Shown: positions 1 through 7,875 of the stretch, piece by piece
Position numbering within the stretch: position 1 is the stretch's first letter
Layout of the letters: each line of letters opens with the position of its first letter
Source of the DNA: JAAAOH01 sp046540795
GTDB taxonomy: Bacteria; Spirochaetota; Spirochaetia; DSM-27196; PWMO01
Assembly (NCBI GenBank): GCA_046540795.1
Contig: JBKHEN010000029.1
Location: forward strand, 1 to 23,712
DNA: 23,712 nucleotides
Reading direction: 5' to 3'
Position numbers and translations under genes: made by a program
Notes under the pieces: model-generated
What the model was told of the DNA's origin: nothing
Databases searched by the model: none
What the model saw: only the letters and a program-made list of their open reading frames with translations

Positions 1-37
1 CGGGCGGTCGAGCGGTTGGGCGGGGCATATTGTGTTG

Positions 38-66
38 TTGCAACCTGCCGGGGGCCGTGCTACGAT
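38..66 (+). promoter_or_regulatory. Predicted sigma70-like promoter of the LptFG-like operon
   Basis: A -35 box TTGCAA (38-43) lies 17 bases from a -10 box TACGAT (61-66). Transcription would start near 73-75, right at the GTG codon at 75, so the mRNA would be leaderless. No Shine-Dalgarno is visible before that codon, which agrees. Prediction by eye only. Confidence 0.5.
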
Positions 67-74
67 TTCGCGAA

Positions 75-1052
75 GTGAAGAGCCCCGTACGTCTCATTGC
101 GCGGTTCCTCTTGTCCTTTGCGGCAGTAGCTGTGCTCCTCGCCGGGGCCGTGACGGCCGTGCGATGGGCAACGTATGAGACTGCGGCCTCTGCTTCCCAC
201 GGCGCGACGGTGGCACAACTCGTGCGGACGGCTGCGCGGCCGGTGTTGCTGCCTGCGGTCGTGACGGCGGCGTTGGTATGCCTGTTCGGGATACTCGCCG
301 ACAGCGGCCGCAAGACGGTGCGGCTTCTCGTGCTTTTCGTGCTCTGTGGTGTAATGATTTCGGGCGGGATGCGACTCGTGGAGCGGCTGGAAGCGAGTGC
401 GGAACCCGGGGGCGAAACGGTGCTGCGGCTGCAGCCTCGCTTACTCTACCGCGCCGAGGGCATCGATTTCTACGCCCTGGAAACAGACGGTGCCGAAATG
501 GGGCCGGCGGTCGTGCATGAGCCGGGACGAGACCCCGCGTTTCGCGTGGTTTCCGAGATGAGGCTGGATCCCGCTTCCGGTCGGCTGCTCATTCCGGAGT
601 CGGAGGCGGTTGCCGAGCGCCGAATCGACGCTCGAAACGTGGAGAACGCCTACTGGAGGGCCTTTCGGCCGCCCGCAGGGTTCGAGCCGTTGTTCCGGGA
701 TGTCGAGCGGGCGGGAAACGCCTTTCGAGAGGTTGCTCCTCCCGGAGGGGCGGATTTCGCCCTGCTGGGGTGGGCAACCGCTCTGTTCATTGTAAGTTTG
801 TGGCCGCTTATTCGACTCACTCGGTGGCCTCTCTTGAACATTGTGCTTGCCGTTGGTGCAGCCCGCGGTCTCTTCTTTCTCTTCACGGTCACGCAGAACG
901 AAATGGTGAGAGAGGGGGCTGCATCGCTCCTTGGTCGGAATCTCGATTACGTGCTTCCCGGAGCTCTGTTGGCGATCTCGACGGTGTTGCTGCTCGTGCT
1001 GCTTGTGCTCCGCCCATACGGGGAGTGGAAGAGAGAGGTAGGACGTGCATAA
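75..1052 (+). CDS. Six-TM membrane protein, LptF/LptG-like topology (first of pair)
   Basis: A protein of 325 residues with hydrophobic segments at about 8-28, 56-75 and 81-100, a soluble domain at 101-226, and three more segments at about 227-246, 253-272 and 293-313. The 3 TM - soluble - 3 TM plan, and a C-terminal pattern of Leu-Gly followed by a Leu-Pro before the last segment, resemble the LptF/LptG permease family, which extracts lipids from the inner membrane for export to the outer membrane. Sequence similarity by eye is weak, so this is inference. The GTG at 75 is preferred over the TTG at 30: it gives a basic N-terminus before the first TM segment, and a promoter places +1 at it. 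The stop overlaps the next gene by 8 bases, so the two are translationally coupled. It could instead be a spirochaete-specific membrane protein of unknown role. Confidence 0.7.
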   Translation: MKSPVRLIARFLLSFAAVAVLLAGAVTAVRWATYETAASASHGATVAQLVRTAARPVLLPAVVTAALVCLFGILADSGRKTVRLLVLFVLCGVMISGGMRLVERLEASAEPGGETVLRLQPRLLYRAEGIDFYALETDGAEMGPAVVHEPGRDPAFRVVSEMRLDPASGRLLIPESEAVAERRIDARNVENAYWRAFRPPAGFEPLFRDVERAGNAFREVAPPGGADFALLGWATALFIVSLWPLIRLTRWPLLNIVLAVGAARGLFFLFTVTQNEMVREGAASLLGRNLDYVLPGALLAISTVLLLVLLVLRPYGEWKREVGRA

Positions 1053-2769
1053 GAGTGTCCGTACGCTCCTGCTCTCCTCCCTCGCCGTCTTTCTTCTTGC
1101 CCTCGGGGTATTCGTACTCTACTCGATGTATCGTTTGCCGGCCCGGGAGGTGTTGGAGGTCTTTCGGCGCCGATGGATTCTGGCCAATGCGTTGGATCTG
1201 TTCATCGATAACTTGATCCCGCTTCAACTGACCGCGGTGGTGCTCACGTATTCGCTGTTCGCACGGCCGGGTTCCCGCGGCAGGCAGGCGGCGGAACCCT
1301 TTTTCGTGCAGGTACGGCCCGCGGTGGTCCTGCTTCTTTTCGTAACGCTTCTTTACACGCTCGGCGTTGCCTTCGCCGAGCCCGCCATGGCGCACGCCCG
1401 TGAGGACTGTGAGTACCGCAGCGCCCTGGCACGCGGGTTCCTCAATGACGCCGAGGAGGCCGACAGTGCTCGTGACTGGGGCGAGGCGGCCAGCGGTTAC
1501 CGCGCGTACCTCGAGATCGTTCCGAACGATCCCGACACGGAGGATCGTCTGGCGGAGGCGGAGATGCGATTCAGCGAGCAGCGGCGGGAGGAACGGCAGG
1601 CCCGTGCAGCTACGGAAGAGCCGAGCCCGCCCTTGCACGAGATCCGCGGGCAGAGTTCCGACGAGCTTATCGAGCGCGCGCAAAATGCTATGGAGCGGGG
1701 CGACTTCATTTCCGCTCATTACTGGGCGCAGGTGGCGCTGCAGCTGGATCCGAATCTGACCGAAGCTGAGCGAATCCTCTCTACGGCGCGGGGGCATATG
1801 GCGAGCGTGGAGCTATCCCACCTGGAAGAAGCCGAGCGTCGACTGTATGAGCGAAAACGAGAGGCGCTGCGTGCCCGTGAGGAGGGGGAGATCTTTCGAG
1901 CATATCGGATTCTCTCCGAGCTTGCGGAAGAGCGACCGCGCGACCGGGACGTTCGGCGATATCTGCCGAGTATCGAGAAGCAGGTCCGTTCCATCGCATA
2001 TTTCACGGACGAACTCGAGCAGGCCATCACGCAACCCGGATCCGTGAGCATTACATTTGCGGTGGAGTCGCAGGACGAAGGGGTGCACCGACGCTTCATC
2101 TCGATCGAGAGGTTGGTGACCGCTCGGAACGGGACCTACGCCCGGGGGCTGGAGCTCCTCGATGTAGACGCAGAGGGACGCGTGCTCCGACACCTGCAGG
2201 CTCCGTTCGGTAAACTCGCGGACGGACGGTTCGTGCTACAGGGCATCGACAGGGGAACGGATAATCTCGTTTTCGAGCCCGAGTATCTCGTGCGGGATGA
2301 GGATCGGGAGCGCACGCCGTACGTGGACGTTCCCTACACCGCCCGGGAACTGCATGTGCTCCGGTACGCGGGCCCGGAGCTTGCAACCGTAGGAATCGCG
2401 GAGCTTCTCATGATGGAACGGTTGCTCCCCCGACTGGGCTACGACGCGGGTCCGGCTCGCCTGGCGTTGATTATGCGCCTTGTACTGCCGTTCGGATTCG
2501 TCATCCTTTCCTGCTTTGCCGTTTCGGCGGGCTGGGCGTGGCGATCACGGTATTTGGGGGTCCCGCCGGTTCCGCTCCTGCTGTTGCTGCCGGCAATTCC
2601 CTTCGTGTTCGGAATTCTGACCGACGCCTATCTCTACGTCCATCGCGTGGTTGCCGGCGCGGTTCTATCGGCGGGCGGCTTCGTTCCGGCCATGGTCGCC
2701 GTGGTCGTCGTCGAGGCGATTCTATTGCTTGTCTCCCTCGCCGTGCTGGCCGGACAGTCACCGCGATGA
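1045..2769 (+). CDS. Six-TM membrane protein with periplasmic TPR-like region, LptF/LptG-like (second of pair)
   Basis: 574 residues. TM segments lie at about 8-28, 55-73 and 92-112. A large soluble region (113-470) follows, then TM segments at about 473-495, 508-530 and 540-570. Residues 125-310 are helical and TPR-like, with repeats around 132-175, 205-248 and 270-310. Residues 345-410 look like a beta domain, with alternating strands, a D-x-D-x-x-G-R turn near 373-379 and a G-R-F-V-L-Q segment near 394-399. That pattern recalls the jelly-roll domain of LptF/LptG. The start is a GTG with AGAGG six bases upstream, inside the end of the preceding gene. Its stop overlaps the next start as ATGA. 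A pair of permease-like proteins with matched topology suggests a heteromeric complex. The TPR insertion is not typical of LptF or LptG, so the function is inferred only. Confidence 0.75.
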   Translation: MHKSVRTLLLSSLAVFLLALGVFVLYSMYRLPAREVLEVFRRRWILANALDLFIDNLIPLQLTAVVLTYSLFARPGSRGRQAAEPFFVQVRPAVVLLLFVTLLYTLGVAFAEPAMAHAREDCEYRSALARGFLNDAEEADSARDWGEAASGYRAYLEIVPNDPDTEDRLAEAEMRFSEQRREERQARAATEEPSPPLHEIRGQSSDELIERAQNAMERGDFISAHYWAQVALQLDPNLTEAERILSTARGHMASVELSHLEEAERRLYERKREALRAREEGEIFRAYRILSELAEERPRDRDVRRYLPSIEKQVRSIAYFTDELEQAITQPGSVSITFAVESQDEGVHRRFISIERLVTARNGTYARGLELLDVDAEGRVLRHLQAPFGKLADGRFVLQGIDRGTDNLVFEPEYLVRDEDRERTPYVDVPYTARELHVLRYAGPELATVGIAELLMMERLLPRLGYDAGPARLALIMRLVLPFGFVILSCFAVSAGWAWRSRYLGVPPVPLLLLLPAIPFVFGILTDAYLYVHRVVAGAVLSAGGFVPAMVAVVVVEAILLLVSLAVLAGQSPR

Positions 2770-3656
2770 GAATAAAGGGACTTCTCAGCTCACAACTATC
2801 GAGCTTTCGCACACCCGATGGCCGCCTCATATGGCAATCCCTCCCGTGGGCGACGGTAATGGGGGGCTTGTTCGGGCTTTCCGCCGGAGTACTCGGAGCG
2901 GTGTTCGGGGTGATCGTCGGACATCTTATCGATGAGGTCCGTTGGACTCGCCGAATGCGCCGATTGATGCGGGAGTTCATGCGGACCGCCGTTCCCGGCG
3001 AGGAACTCGAATCCGTACTCGGGGCGGCTGCCGCAGCCGTCCCGGCGGTCTTCGTGTACGGCGCAACGCGGGGCGGCATGTACCCGGCCGCCGGCGTGCA
3101 AGTGGTGGGGGGGTACCTCCGTGAACGCTACGGCACGACCAACCATGCGCGCCGAGCCATCGAGCTGGCTTGCGATGAAGCGATCCGCTGCGCGGAGTCG
3201 GGGGATCTCGGCTCACACATTGCGGACCGGCCGGAGCGTGAGCACCGGCGGGACGAGGGACAGGAGGTCTTTCTCTCGTTTCTTGCGGCGCGACCGGCGG
3301 TGGACGAACGGGCGGAGATCGTCTGGCTGGCGGGAAAGCTCGCCGGAGACGGCGCTGTAGATGCCCGTGAGTGGGCGGAACACGTGGCGCAGCGGCTCGG
3401 GGTGAACCCGCATGTCGTGGTTTCCGCGGCGCGTCGGACCGGCCGGCTGGATGAGCGAGCATGCATGCTGCTCGGCGTGCCGCAGGACGCCGATACCGAG
3501 CAGGTAAAGAGAGCGTATCGGCGACTTGCCGCGCAGTTCCATCCCGACGGTGCCCGCGCGCTCGAGGCGCATCAGCGCCGTCAGACGGAGGAAGCGTTCA
3601 TTCGCATTCGCCGAGCCTACGAGCAATTGATGGCGGAGTTGGGAGAGCAACCCTGA
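2766..3656 (+). CDS. DjlA-like membrane-anchored J-domain co-chaperone
   Basis: 296 residues. A single hydrophobic, Gly-rich segment at about 30-53 anchors the N-terminus. A helical middle region (about 60-225) has the character of a TerB-type domain. A J-domain occupies about 231-292 and carries the HPD tripeptide at 259-261, which is needed to stimulate DnaK ATPase. The order TM - TerB - J is that of DjlA-type co-chaperones. The start ATG overlaps the stop of the preceding gene as ATGA. Sitting last in an operon with two six-TM proteins, it may help DnaK assemble or remodel that membrane complex; this role is inference. The J-domain call is firm; the TerB call is moderate. Confidence 0.85.
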   Translation: MRIKGLLSSQLSSFRTPDGRLIWQSLPWATVMGGLFGLSAGVLGAVFGVIVGHLIDEVRWTRRMRRLMREFMRTAVPGEELESVLGAAAAAVPAVFVYGATRGGMYPAAGVQVVGGYLRERYGTTNHARRAIELACDEAIRCAESGDLGSHIADRPEREHRRDEGQEVFLSFLAARPAVDERAEIVWLAGKLAGDGAVDAREWAEHVAQRLGVNPHVVVSAARRTGRLDERACMLLGVPQDADTEQVKRAYRRLAAQFHPDGARALEAHQRRQTEEAFIRIRRAYEQLMAELGEQP

Positions 3657-3672
3657 GCTGTCTGCCCGTGGG

Positions 3673-4959
3673 TTACACCGACCGTGGTTCCCGCTCGATC
3701 CGAGCGCCCAGGTTCCGCAGTCGATCTACCAGGTGCTCGTAGCCCCGCTCGATCTGATATACGTTCTGGATCTCGCTTTGGCCCTCGGCACAGAGCGCCG
3801 CCAGAACCATGGCCATGCCGGCCCGCACGTCCGGGGAGGTGAGCTCGGAGCCCGACAGTCGTGCCGGGCCGCTTACCACCGCCCGATGCGGATCACAAAG
3901 CACGATACGTGCCCCCATGCCGATGAGCTTGTCGACGAAGAACATGCGCGATTCGAACATCTTCTCATGGATGAGGACGGTTCCCTCCACTTGCGTGGCC
4001 ACCACCAGGGTGATGCTCACCAGGTCCGGTGGAAATCCCGGCCAGGGCGCGTCGTCGATCTTGGGGATCATTCCCCCCATGTCAGACATCACCCGCAACG
4101 ACTGACCGGCGGGCACGTGGATGCTCGAGCCGTCCCGCTCCCAGTGGATGCCGAGCTTGCCGAAGGCAATGCGGGTCATCTTCAGGTGCTCGGGGGCGGC
4201 GTTTTCGATGACGATGTCTCCACGGGTAACCGCGGCGAGGCCGATGAAGGAGCCCACTTCCATATAGTCGGCCCCGATAGCGTATTCCGCGCCGTACAAG
4301 CGCTTCACCCCGTCGATGCGGAGGATGTTGGAGCCGATCCCGGTGATCCGGGCACCCATCCGGTTGAGCATGTGACACAGATCCTGGATGTGTGGCTCCG
4401 AAGCTGCGTTCTCGATTACCGTGCGGCCCTCGGCCCGCACGGCGGCCATGACCGCGTTTTCGGTTGCGGTGACCGAGGTTTCGTCGAGAAAGATCTCGGT
4501 TCCCACCAGCTTGTTGGCCGTCAGTGCGAAGACGCCGTCCGACTCTACCCGAGCGCCGAGGGCCGAAAGGGCAAGGAAATGCGTATCGAGACGTCGTCTG
4601 CCGATGACATCTCCGCCGGGAGGCGGAAGCACGACTTTTCCGGCGCGTGCAAGCATGGATCCGGCGAATAGGATGGAAGCCCGTACCTGCTTAGCTTCCT
4701 CGAAGGGGAGCTCCGTTGTCGAAACCGCCCGTGTCTGCACCTGCCACTCACCGTCTCCGGTACGCTCGACCTCCGCACCAAGGCGAGCGAGAATACGCAG
4801 CATTACCTGCACGTCTTCGATGTCCGGCAGGTTCCTCAGGACGACGGGTTCCTCGGTAAGCAGCGTCGCGGCAATACACGGCAGAGCGGCGTTCTTATTG
4901 CCGCTTGCACGGACGGTACCGCGAATGGGATGGCTTCCCTCCACCACGTACTTAAACAT
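3673..4959 (-). CDS. murA: UDP-N-acetylglucosamine 1-carboxyvinyltransferase (MurA), Asp117 type
   Basis: 428 residues. MurA transfers enolpyruvate from PEP to UDP-GlcNAc, the first committed step of peptidoglycan synthesis, in the cytoplasm. The SGNKNAALP segment holds Lys22 and Asn23. The active-site loop reads PGGDVIGRRRLD at 115-125, so the usual catalytic Cys (Cys115 in E. coli) is Asp117. A second conserved Asp is at 312 (FPPDL, equivalent of Asp305), and Arg405 (IERGYE) matches the conserved Arg397. The Cys-to-Asp form is active in other bacteria and is insensitive to fosfomycin. The ATG at 4959 begins the family's conserved N-terminus; upstream codons are GC-rich noise. An AAGG lies upstream, but a perfect TTGACA at 4994-4989 also allows a leaderless transcript. 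The lipoprotein gene upstream lies 131 bases away on the same strand. Confidence 0.97.
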   Translation of the reverse strand: MFKYVVEGSHPIRGTVRASGNKNAALPCIAATLLTEEPVVLRNLPDIEDVQVMLRILARLGAEVERTGDGEWQVQTRAVSTTELPFEEAKQVRASILFAGSMLARAGKVVLPPPGGDVIGRRRLDTHFLALSALGARVESDGVFALTANKLVGTEIFLDETSVTATENAVMAAVRAEGRTVIENAASEPHIQDLCHMLNRMGARITGIGSNILRIDGVKRLYGAEYAIGADYMEVGSFIGLAAVTRGDIVIENAAPEHLKMTRIAFGKLGIHWERDGSSIHVPAGQSLRVMSDMGGMIPKIDDAPWPGFPPDLVSITLVVATQVEGTVLIHEKMFESRMFFVDKLIGMGARIVLCDPHRAVVSGPARLSGSELTSPDVRAGMAMVLAALCAEGQSEIQNVYQIERGYEHLVDRLRNLGARIEREPRSV

Positions 4960-4965
4960 GCGGAA

Positions 4966-4994
4966 ACCTTGGCGCAAAGCCCCGGGGCTGTCAA
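4966..4994 (-). promoter_or_regulatory. Possible murA promoter
   Basis: On the minus strand a perfect -35 box TTGACA (4994-4989) is followed after 17 bases by CAAGGT (4971-4966). The second hexamer keeps only the A at position 2 and T at position 6 of a -10 box, so it is poor. The geometry again puts +1 at about the murA start codon. Confidence 0.35.
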
Positions 4995-4997
4995 CAC

Positions 4998-5039
4998 GGG
5001 GCGTCCGGCAGGCGGCGGGGGGCGTCCGGCGGCGGGCGG
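4998..5039. repeat. Two imperfect 21-base tandem copies upstream of murA
   Basis: GGGGCGTCCGGC begins both 4998-5018 and 5019-5039, and the two 21-base units match at 18 of 21 positions. They lie in the 131-base gap between the lipoprotein gene and murA. No function can be read. They may be a slippage product in GC-rich noncoding DNA or a protein-binding site. Confidence 0.6.
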
Positions 5040-5070
5040 TGGCGCCGGGGTCCCGGCCCCGCAATTCGCA

Positions 5071-5090
5071 TCCGGTAGGGAGGGACCGGA
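5071..5090 (-). other. Small stem-loop just after the lipoprotein gene stop
   Basis: TCCGGT and ACCGGA form a 6-base stem around an 8-base loop directly after the stop codon at 5091. There is no T-tract behind it, so it is not a standard intrinsic terminator. It could stabilise the mRNA 3' end or slow read-through into murA. Confidence 0.35.
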
Positions 5091-6416
5091 CTATTGCGCC
5101 TGTCCCGTTTGTTCCGCTTGTTCGGCAGGTTCCGCCGGTTCCGCGGACGAGGGGCGAGCAAGACGGAACTGTTCATGCTGGAAGGGGTTGGCATCCATAA
5201 CGACGGTGGTCTGGTAGTAGAACGTCTCACCCGCCGCCGTGTCGATGCGCATGGGAACCGTCACCGATGTTTCGAAGCCCGGACGGGGAAAGGGGTTCTC
5301 GAAGAATCGCGGGAACGACGCGCGAGCGATCTCGGTCTCTTCGAAGAGCGTATCGACAACGATAGGGGCCGGGTCATCCTCCTGTCCGTGATCGTCGTTC
5401 TCCGGAACGAACAGGCGGCTGAGTTCTTCACGCAGCACGGGCTCTTCCGATCCGCTCCACTCCGCCTCTCCGGCAGGCAACGCGCGGTTGAGAAACCGGC
5501 GATACCGTTCCCGCTCGAGATGCTCCTCGAGGATGCCAAGGTAGTTGTTGAGATTGCGAACGATGTTGGTGGTTGTGTGAGAGACGAACCGCGTCCCGTC
5601 CCATCGATACCAGGTGAGAAACGTCTCATATCCCCGGCCCTGCTCGAAAACGGTTTGTGCCTTCAGAAGGTCACGCATGCCGTCTCCGTCGACGTCGGCG
5701 ATTAACGAATCGACGGACGAGGTATTCTCAAGAACAACGCCGGACAGACCGTTGGGACCCGCCACGAGCCATACGTCTTTGTATCCCGTCTGATCACGGA
5801 ATCGTGCCGAGACGGCGCGGGGGAGTGTTTCCTCTTTGTGCAGGTCCACCAGTTCCATACGCTCCACCACCGGATAACGGCCGATACGCCGTGTTTCGAA
5901 GAGATCCAGACCGGTGGGGCGGTTGAGGTATACCTCGAAGTAGAACTCCGCCTCCGGGACCTCACGTCGAGCGATGCGGCCCGGTTGCGACAGCTCGTCG
6001 AGCGACGGAGGAGAGTCCCAGGGGTCCGCTGCGACAACCAGGAGGGCTACGTCGGTTCTGCCGTTTGCGTCCAGGTCCGCGGCTACCGCCATCCAGGAGC
6101 CCCCTGAGGCAATGGGCGTGGTCCTCTCCGGCGATAGCTCCACCGCCGCGGAAATGAGCTCGGAAGCCGACCGTTCCTCCTCGCTTCCCTCCTCACTTCC
6201 CTCGCTGCCGTGCGGCTTTTCGGAGGGATTCGGCGCGTCGGGCTCTCGGTCCTGTTCCGCCGCAGGCGTCTGCTCGGCGGAGGATTCGCCCTCCTGCTCC
6301 GTGTCGGGCCGTGGAGCTTGCCGGAGCGAGGACGTTTCCTGCGGAGCATGCGCGCAGCCGAGCAACGTGCCGAACAGGAGGCCGACCATCACAGCCTGAA
6401 ACATGGAGGATCGCAT
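5091..6416 (-). CDS. Lipoprotein with VCBS/FG-GAP-like Asp-rich repeats, function unknown
   Basis: 441 residues from the ATG at 6416. The N-terminus is basic, then hydrophobic, and ends in a lipobox GTLLGC, so a lipid-anchored periplasmic or outer-membrane protein is predicted. A linker very rich in Glu, Ser and Pro follows. Two segments, AADLDANGRTDVALL and IADVDGDGMRDLL, look like the calcium-binding D-x-D-x-(D/N)-G turns of VCBS/FG-GAP repeats. The C-terminus repeats Ala-Glu-Pro/Gln units. An ATG at 6428 would add four residues with a Glu ahead of the signal peptide. The ATG at 6416 is preferred because it gives a cleaner signal and sits just after a promoter. I do not recognise a specific family. 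Confidence 0.8.
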   Translation of the reverse strand: MRSSMFQAVMVGLLFGTLLGCAHAPQETSSLRQAPRPDTEQEGESSAEQTPAAEQDREPDAPNPSEKPHGSEGSEEGSEEERSASELISAAVELSPERTTPIASGGSWMAVAADLDANGRTDVALLVVAADPWDSPPSLDELSQPGRIARREVPEAEFYFEVYLNRPTGLDLFETRRIGRYPVVERMELVDLHKEETLPRAVSARFRDQTGYKDVWLVAGPNGLSGVVLENTSSVDSLIADVDGDGMRDLLKAQTVFEQGRGYETFLTWYRWDGTRFVSHTTTNIVRNLNNYLGILEEHLERERYRRFLNRALPAGEAEWSGSEEPVLREELSRLFVPENDDHGQEDDPAPIVVDTLFEETEIARASFPRFFENPFPRPGFETSVTVPMRIDTAAGETFYYQTTVVMDANPFQHEQFRLARPSSAEPAEPAEQAEQTGQAQ

Positions 6417-6423
6417 CAGCTCT

Positions 6424-6452
6424 ATCATACCCGGCTTGCGGGGTTTTCGCTA
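6424..6452 (-). promoter_or_regulatory. Predicted promoter of the VCBS-like lipoprotein gene
   Basis: On the minus strand, TAGCGA (6452-6447), a 17-base spacer and TATGAT (6429-6424). The -35 box is weak; the -10 box is good. The start codon at 6416 lies 8 bases after the -10 box, which predicts a leaderless message. Confidence 0.4.
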
Positions 6453-6471
6453 CGGTCGAATCGTGGATAAT
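6444..6471 (+). promoter_or_regulatory. Possible thrC promoter
   Basis: An AT-rich island holds GATAAT (6466-6471) as a candidate -10 box, with a weak TTTTCG (6444-6449) 16 bases before it. It would give a leader of about 35 bases that includes the thrC ribosome binding site. It overlaps the divergent promoter of the lipoprotein gene. Confidence 0.35.
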
Positions 6472-6513
6472 ATAGCGCGACCCCTGCGGCAAGAATGCGA
6501 CGAGAGGGACGGC

Positions 6514-7833
6514 ATGCGATTTCTGAGCACTCGTGACGAGCACACTTCCGTATCCTTCCGGGAAGCCGTTTTCCGCGGCCTTGCCCCGGACGGCGGCTTA
6601 TTCCATCCGGCAACGGACCTCGATCTCAAGAGCACGTTTCTCGAACTGCGTCCGAGCGTGACGTTTACCGAGGTGGCGCGTATTATGACCGCGGCGCTGT
6701 TCCCGGAAGAGCTTTCGGGGGAGCAAATCGAGCGTATCGTCTCGAAGGCCTTTCCGTTTCGTCCGGAGTTACGCCGACTCACGGACGGCGTTCACCTCCT
6801 CGAGCTCTTTCACGGGCCCTCCTGCGCGTTCAAGGATTACGGTGCCTCGTATCTTGCGGCGGTAATGGAGGAATTTCTCGCCGGAGAAGATGCGAGGGCG
6901 GTCATTCTCACCGCGACGTCGGGCGACACGGGAAGCGCCGTGGCGCAGGCGTTCCACGGACGGCGGAACATCGACGTGGTGGTGCTGTACCCGTCGGGGC
7001 GGGTGAGCCCGTTACAGGAAAAGCAGCTCACCACCCTCGGCGGAAACGTCCATGCTCTCGAGGTTGCCGGTTCCTTTGACGACTGCCAGCGGATGGTCAA
7101 GGAGGCCTTTCTCGACGAGGATCTGCGAGCCGTGATGCGGCTCACCTCGGCCAACTCGATCAATCTGGGCCGCCTCATCCCGCAGGCTTTCTACTACGTC
7201 TACGCGTTTGCCAAGATGAAGGAGCACGTGCCGGGAGAGCTTTTTTTCTGCGTCCCCAGCGGGAACTTCGGAAACCTCACCGCCGGCGTGCTCGCCTGGA
7301 AATGGGGCATGCCGGTGACCGGCTTCATAGCCGCCACCAACGTCAATGACGTGGTTCCCTCTTATCTCGAGACCGGCGTGTTCTCCCCACGTAGCTCCGT
7401 GCGCACGCTCTCCAATGCGATGGACGTGGGCAATCCGAGCAACTTCGAGCGCCTGCAGGCCATATTCGCCGGGGACGTGGAGGCAATGCGCGCAATGATC
7501 GCGGGCGAAGTCGTCACCGACGAGGAGACCAAGGAGACCATTGCCTATTTCCGCGAGAAGGAGAATGTCTTCCTGGATCCTCACACGGCCGCCGGCGTGC
7601 GGGCGGCGCAACGGTTTCGGGCGCGCCACGATCCGCAGGTCGACACCATCGTGACCCTCGGTACGGCGCATCCGGGAAAGTTCGGCGAGATCGTCGAGGA
7701 GGCTACCGGAACACGCCCTGAGATACCAAAGCGGCTTGCGCGGGTTCTCGACCTGGAAAAGCAGGCGACACTGATCGCCAACGAGTCCGAGAGTCTCAAG
7801 ACGTATCTCCTCGAGAGGTTCGGCGGCGTGTAG
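6514..7833 (+). CDS. thrC: Threonine synthase
   Basis: 439 residues, close to the 428 of E. coli ThrC. This PLP enzyme converts O-phospho-L-homoserine to threonine and phosphate in the cytoplasm. Lys107 in GPSCAFKDYG is the PLP Schiff-base lysine. TATSGDTGSA and a PSGNFGNLTAG loop bind substrate and cofactor phosphate. The start ATG at 6514 has GAGAGGG six bases upstream, and the protein begins at the family's usual N-terminus; in-frame codons back to 6403 are not needed. The gene stands alone between two minus-strand genes, with no other threonine-pathway gene in the window. Confidence 0.97.
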   Translation: MRFLSTRDEHTSVSFREAVFRGLAPDGGLFHPATDLDLKSTFLELRPSVTFTEVARIMTAALFPEELSGEQIERIVSKAFPFRPELRRLTDGVHLLELFHGPSCAFKDYGASYLAAVMEEFLAGEDARAVILTATSGDTGSAVAQAFHGRRNIDVVVLYPSGRVSPLQEKQLTTLGGNVHALEVAGSFDDCQRMVKEAFLDEDLRAVMRLTSANSINLGRLIPQAFYYVYAFAKMKEHVPGELFFCVPSGNFGNLTAGVLAWKWGMPVTGFIAATNVNDVVPSYLETGVFSPRSSVRTLSNAMDVGNPSNFERLQAIFAGDVEAMRAMIAGEVVTDEETKETIAYFREKENVFLDPHTAAGVRAAQRFRARHDPQVDTIVTLGTAHPGKFGEIVEEATGTRPEIPKRLARVLDLEKQATLIANESESLKTYLLERFGGV

Positions 7834-7875
7834 GTGCCGTCAAGATCCGTTCTGCAGAATCCGGTTATGCGGGGG

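Noticed and set aside
889..1797. Long open frame on the minus strand
   Set aside because: It is antisense to two well-supported overlapping membrane-protein genes and has no recognisable motif; long antisense frames are common in GC-rich DNA.
3733..4671. Long plus-strand open frame inside murA
   Set aside because: It is wholly antisense to murA, and its His- and Gly-rich translation shows no domain.
5044..5057. GC-rich palindrome as an intrinsic terminator before murA
   Set aside because: The loop would be only two bases and there is no T-tract on either strand.
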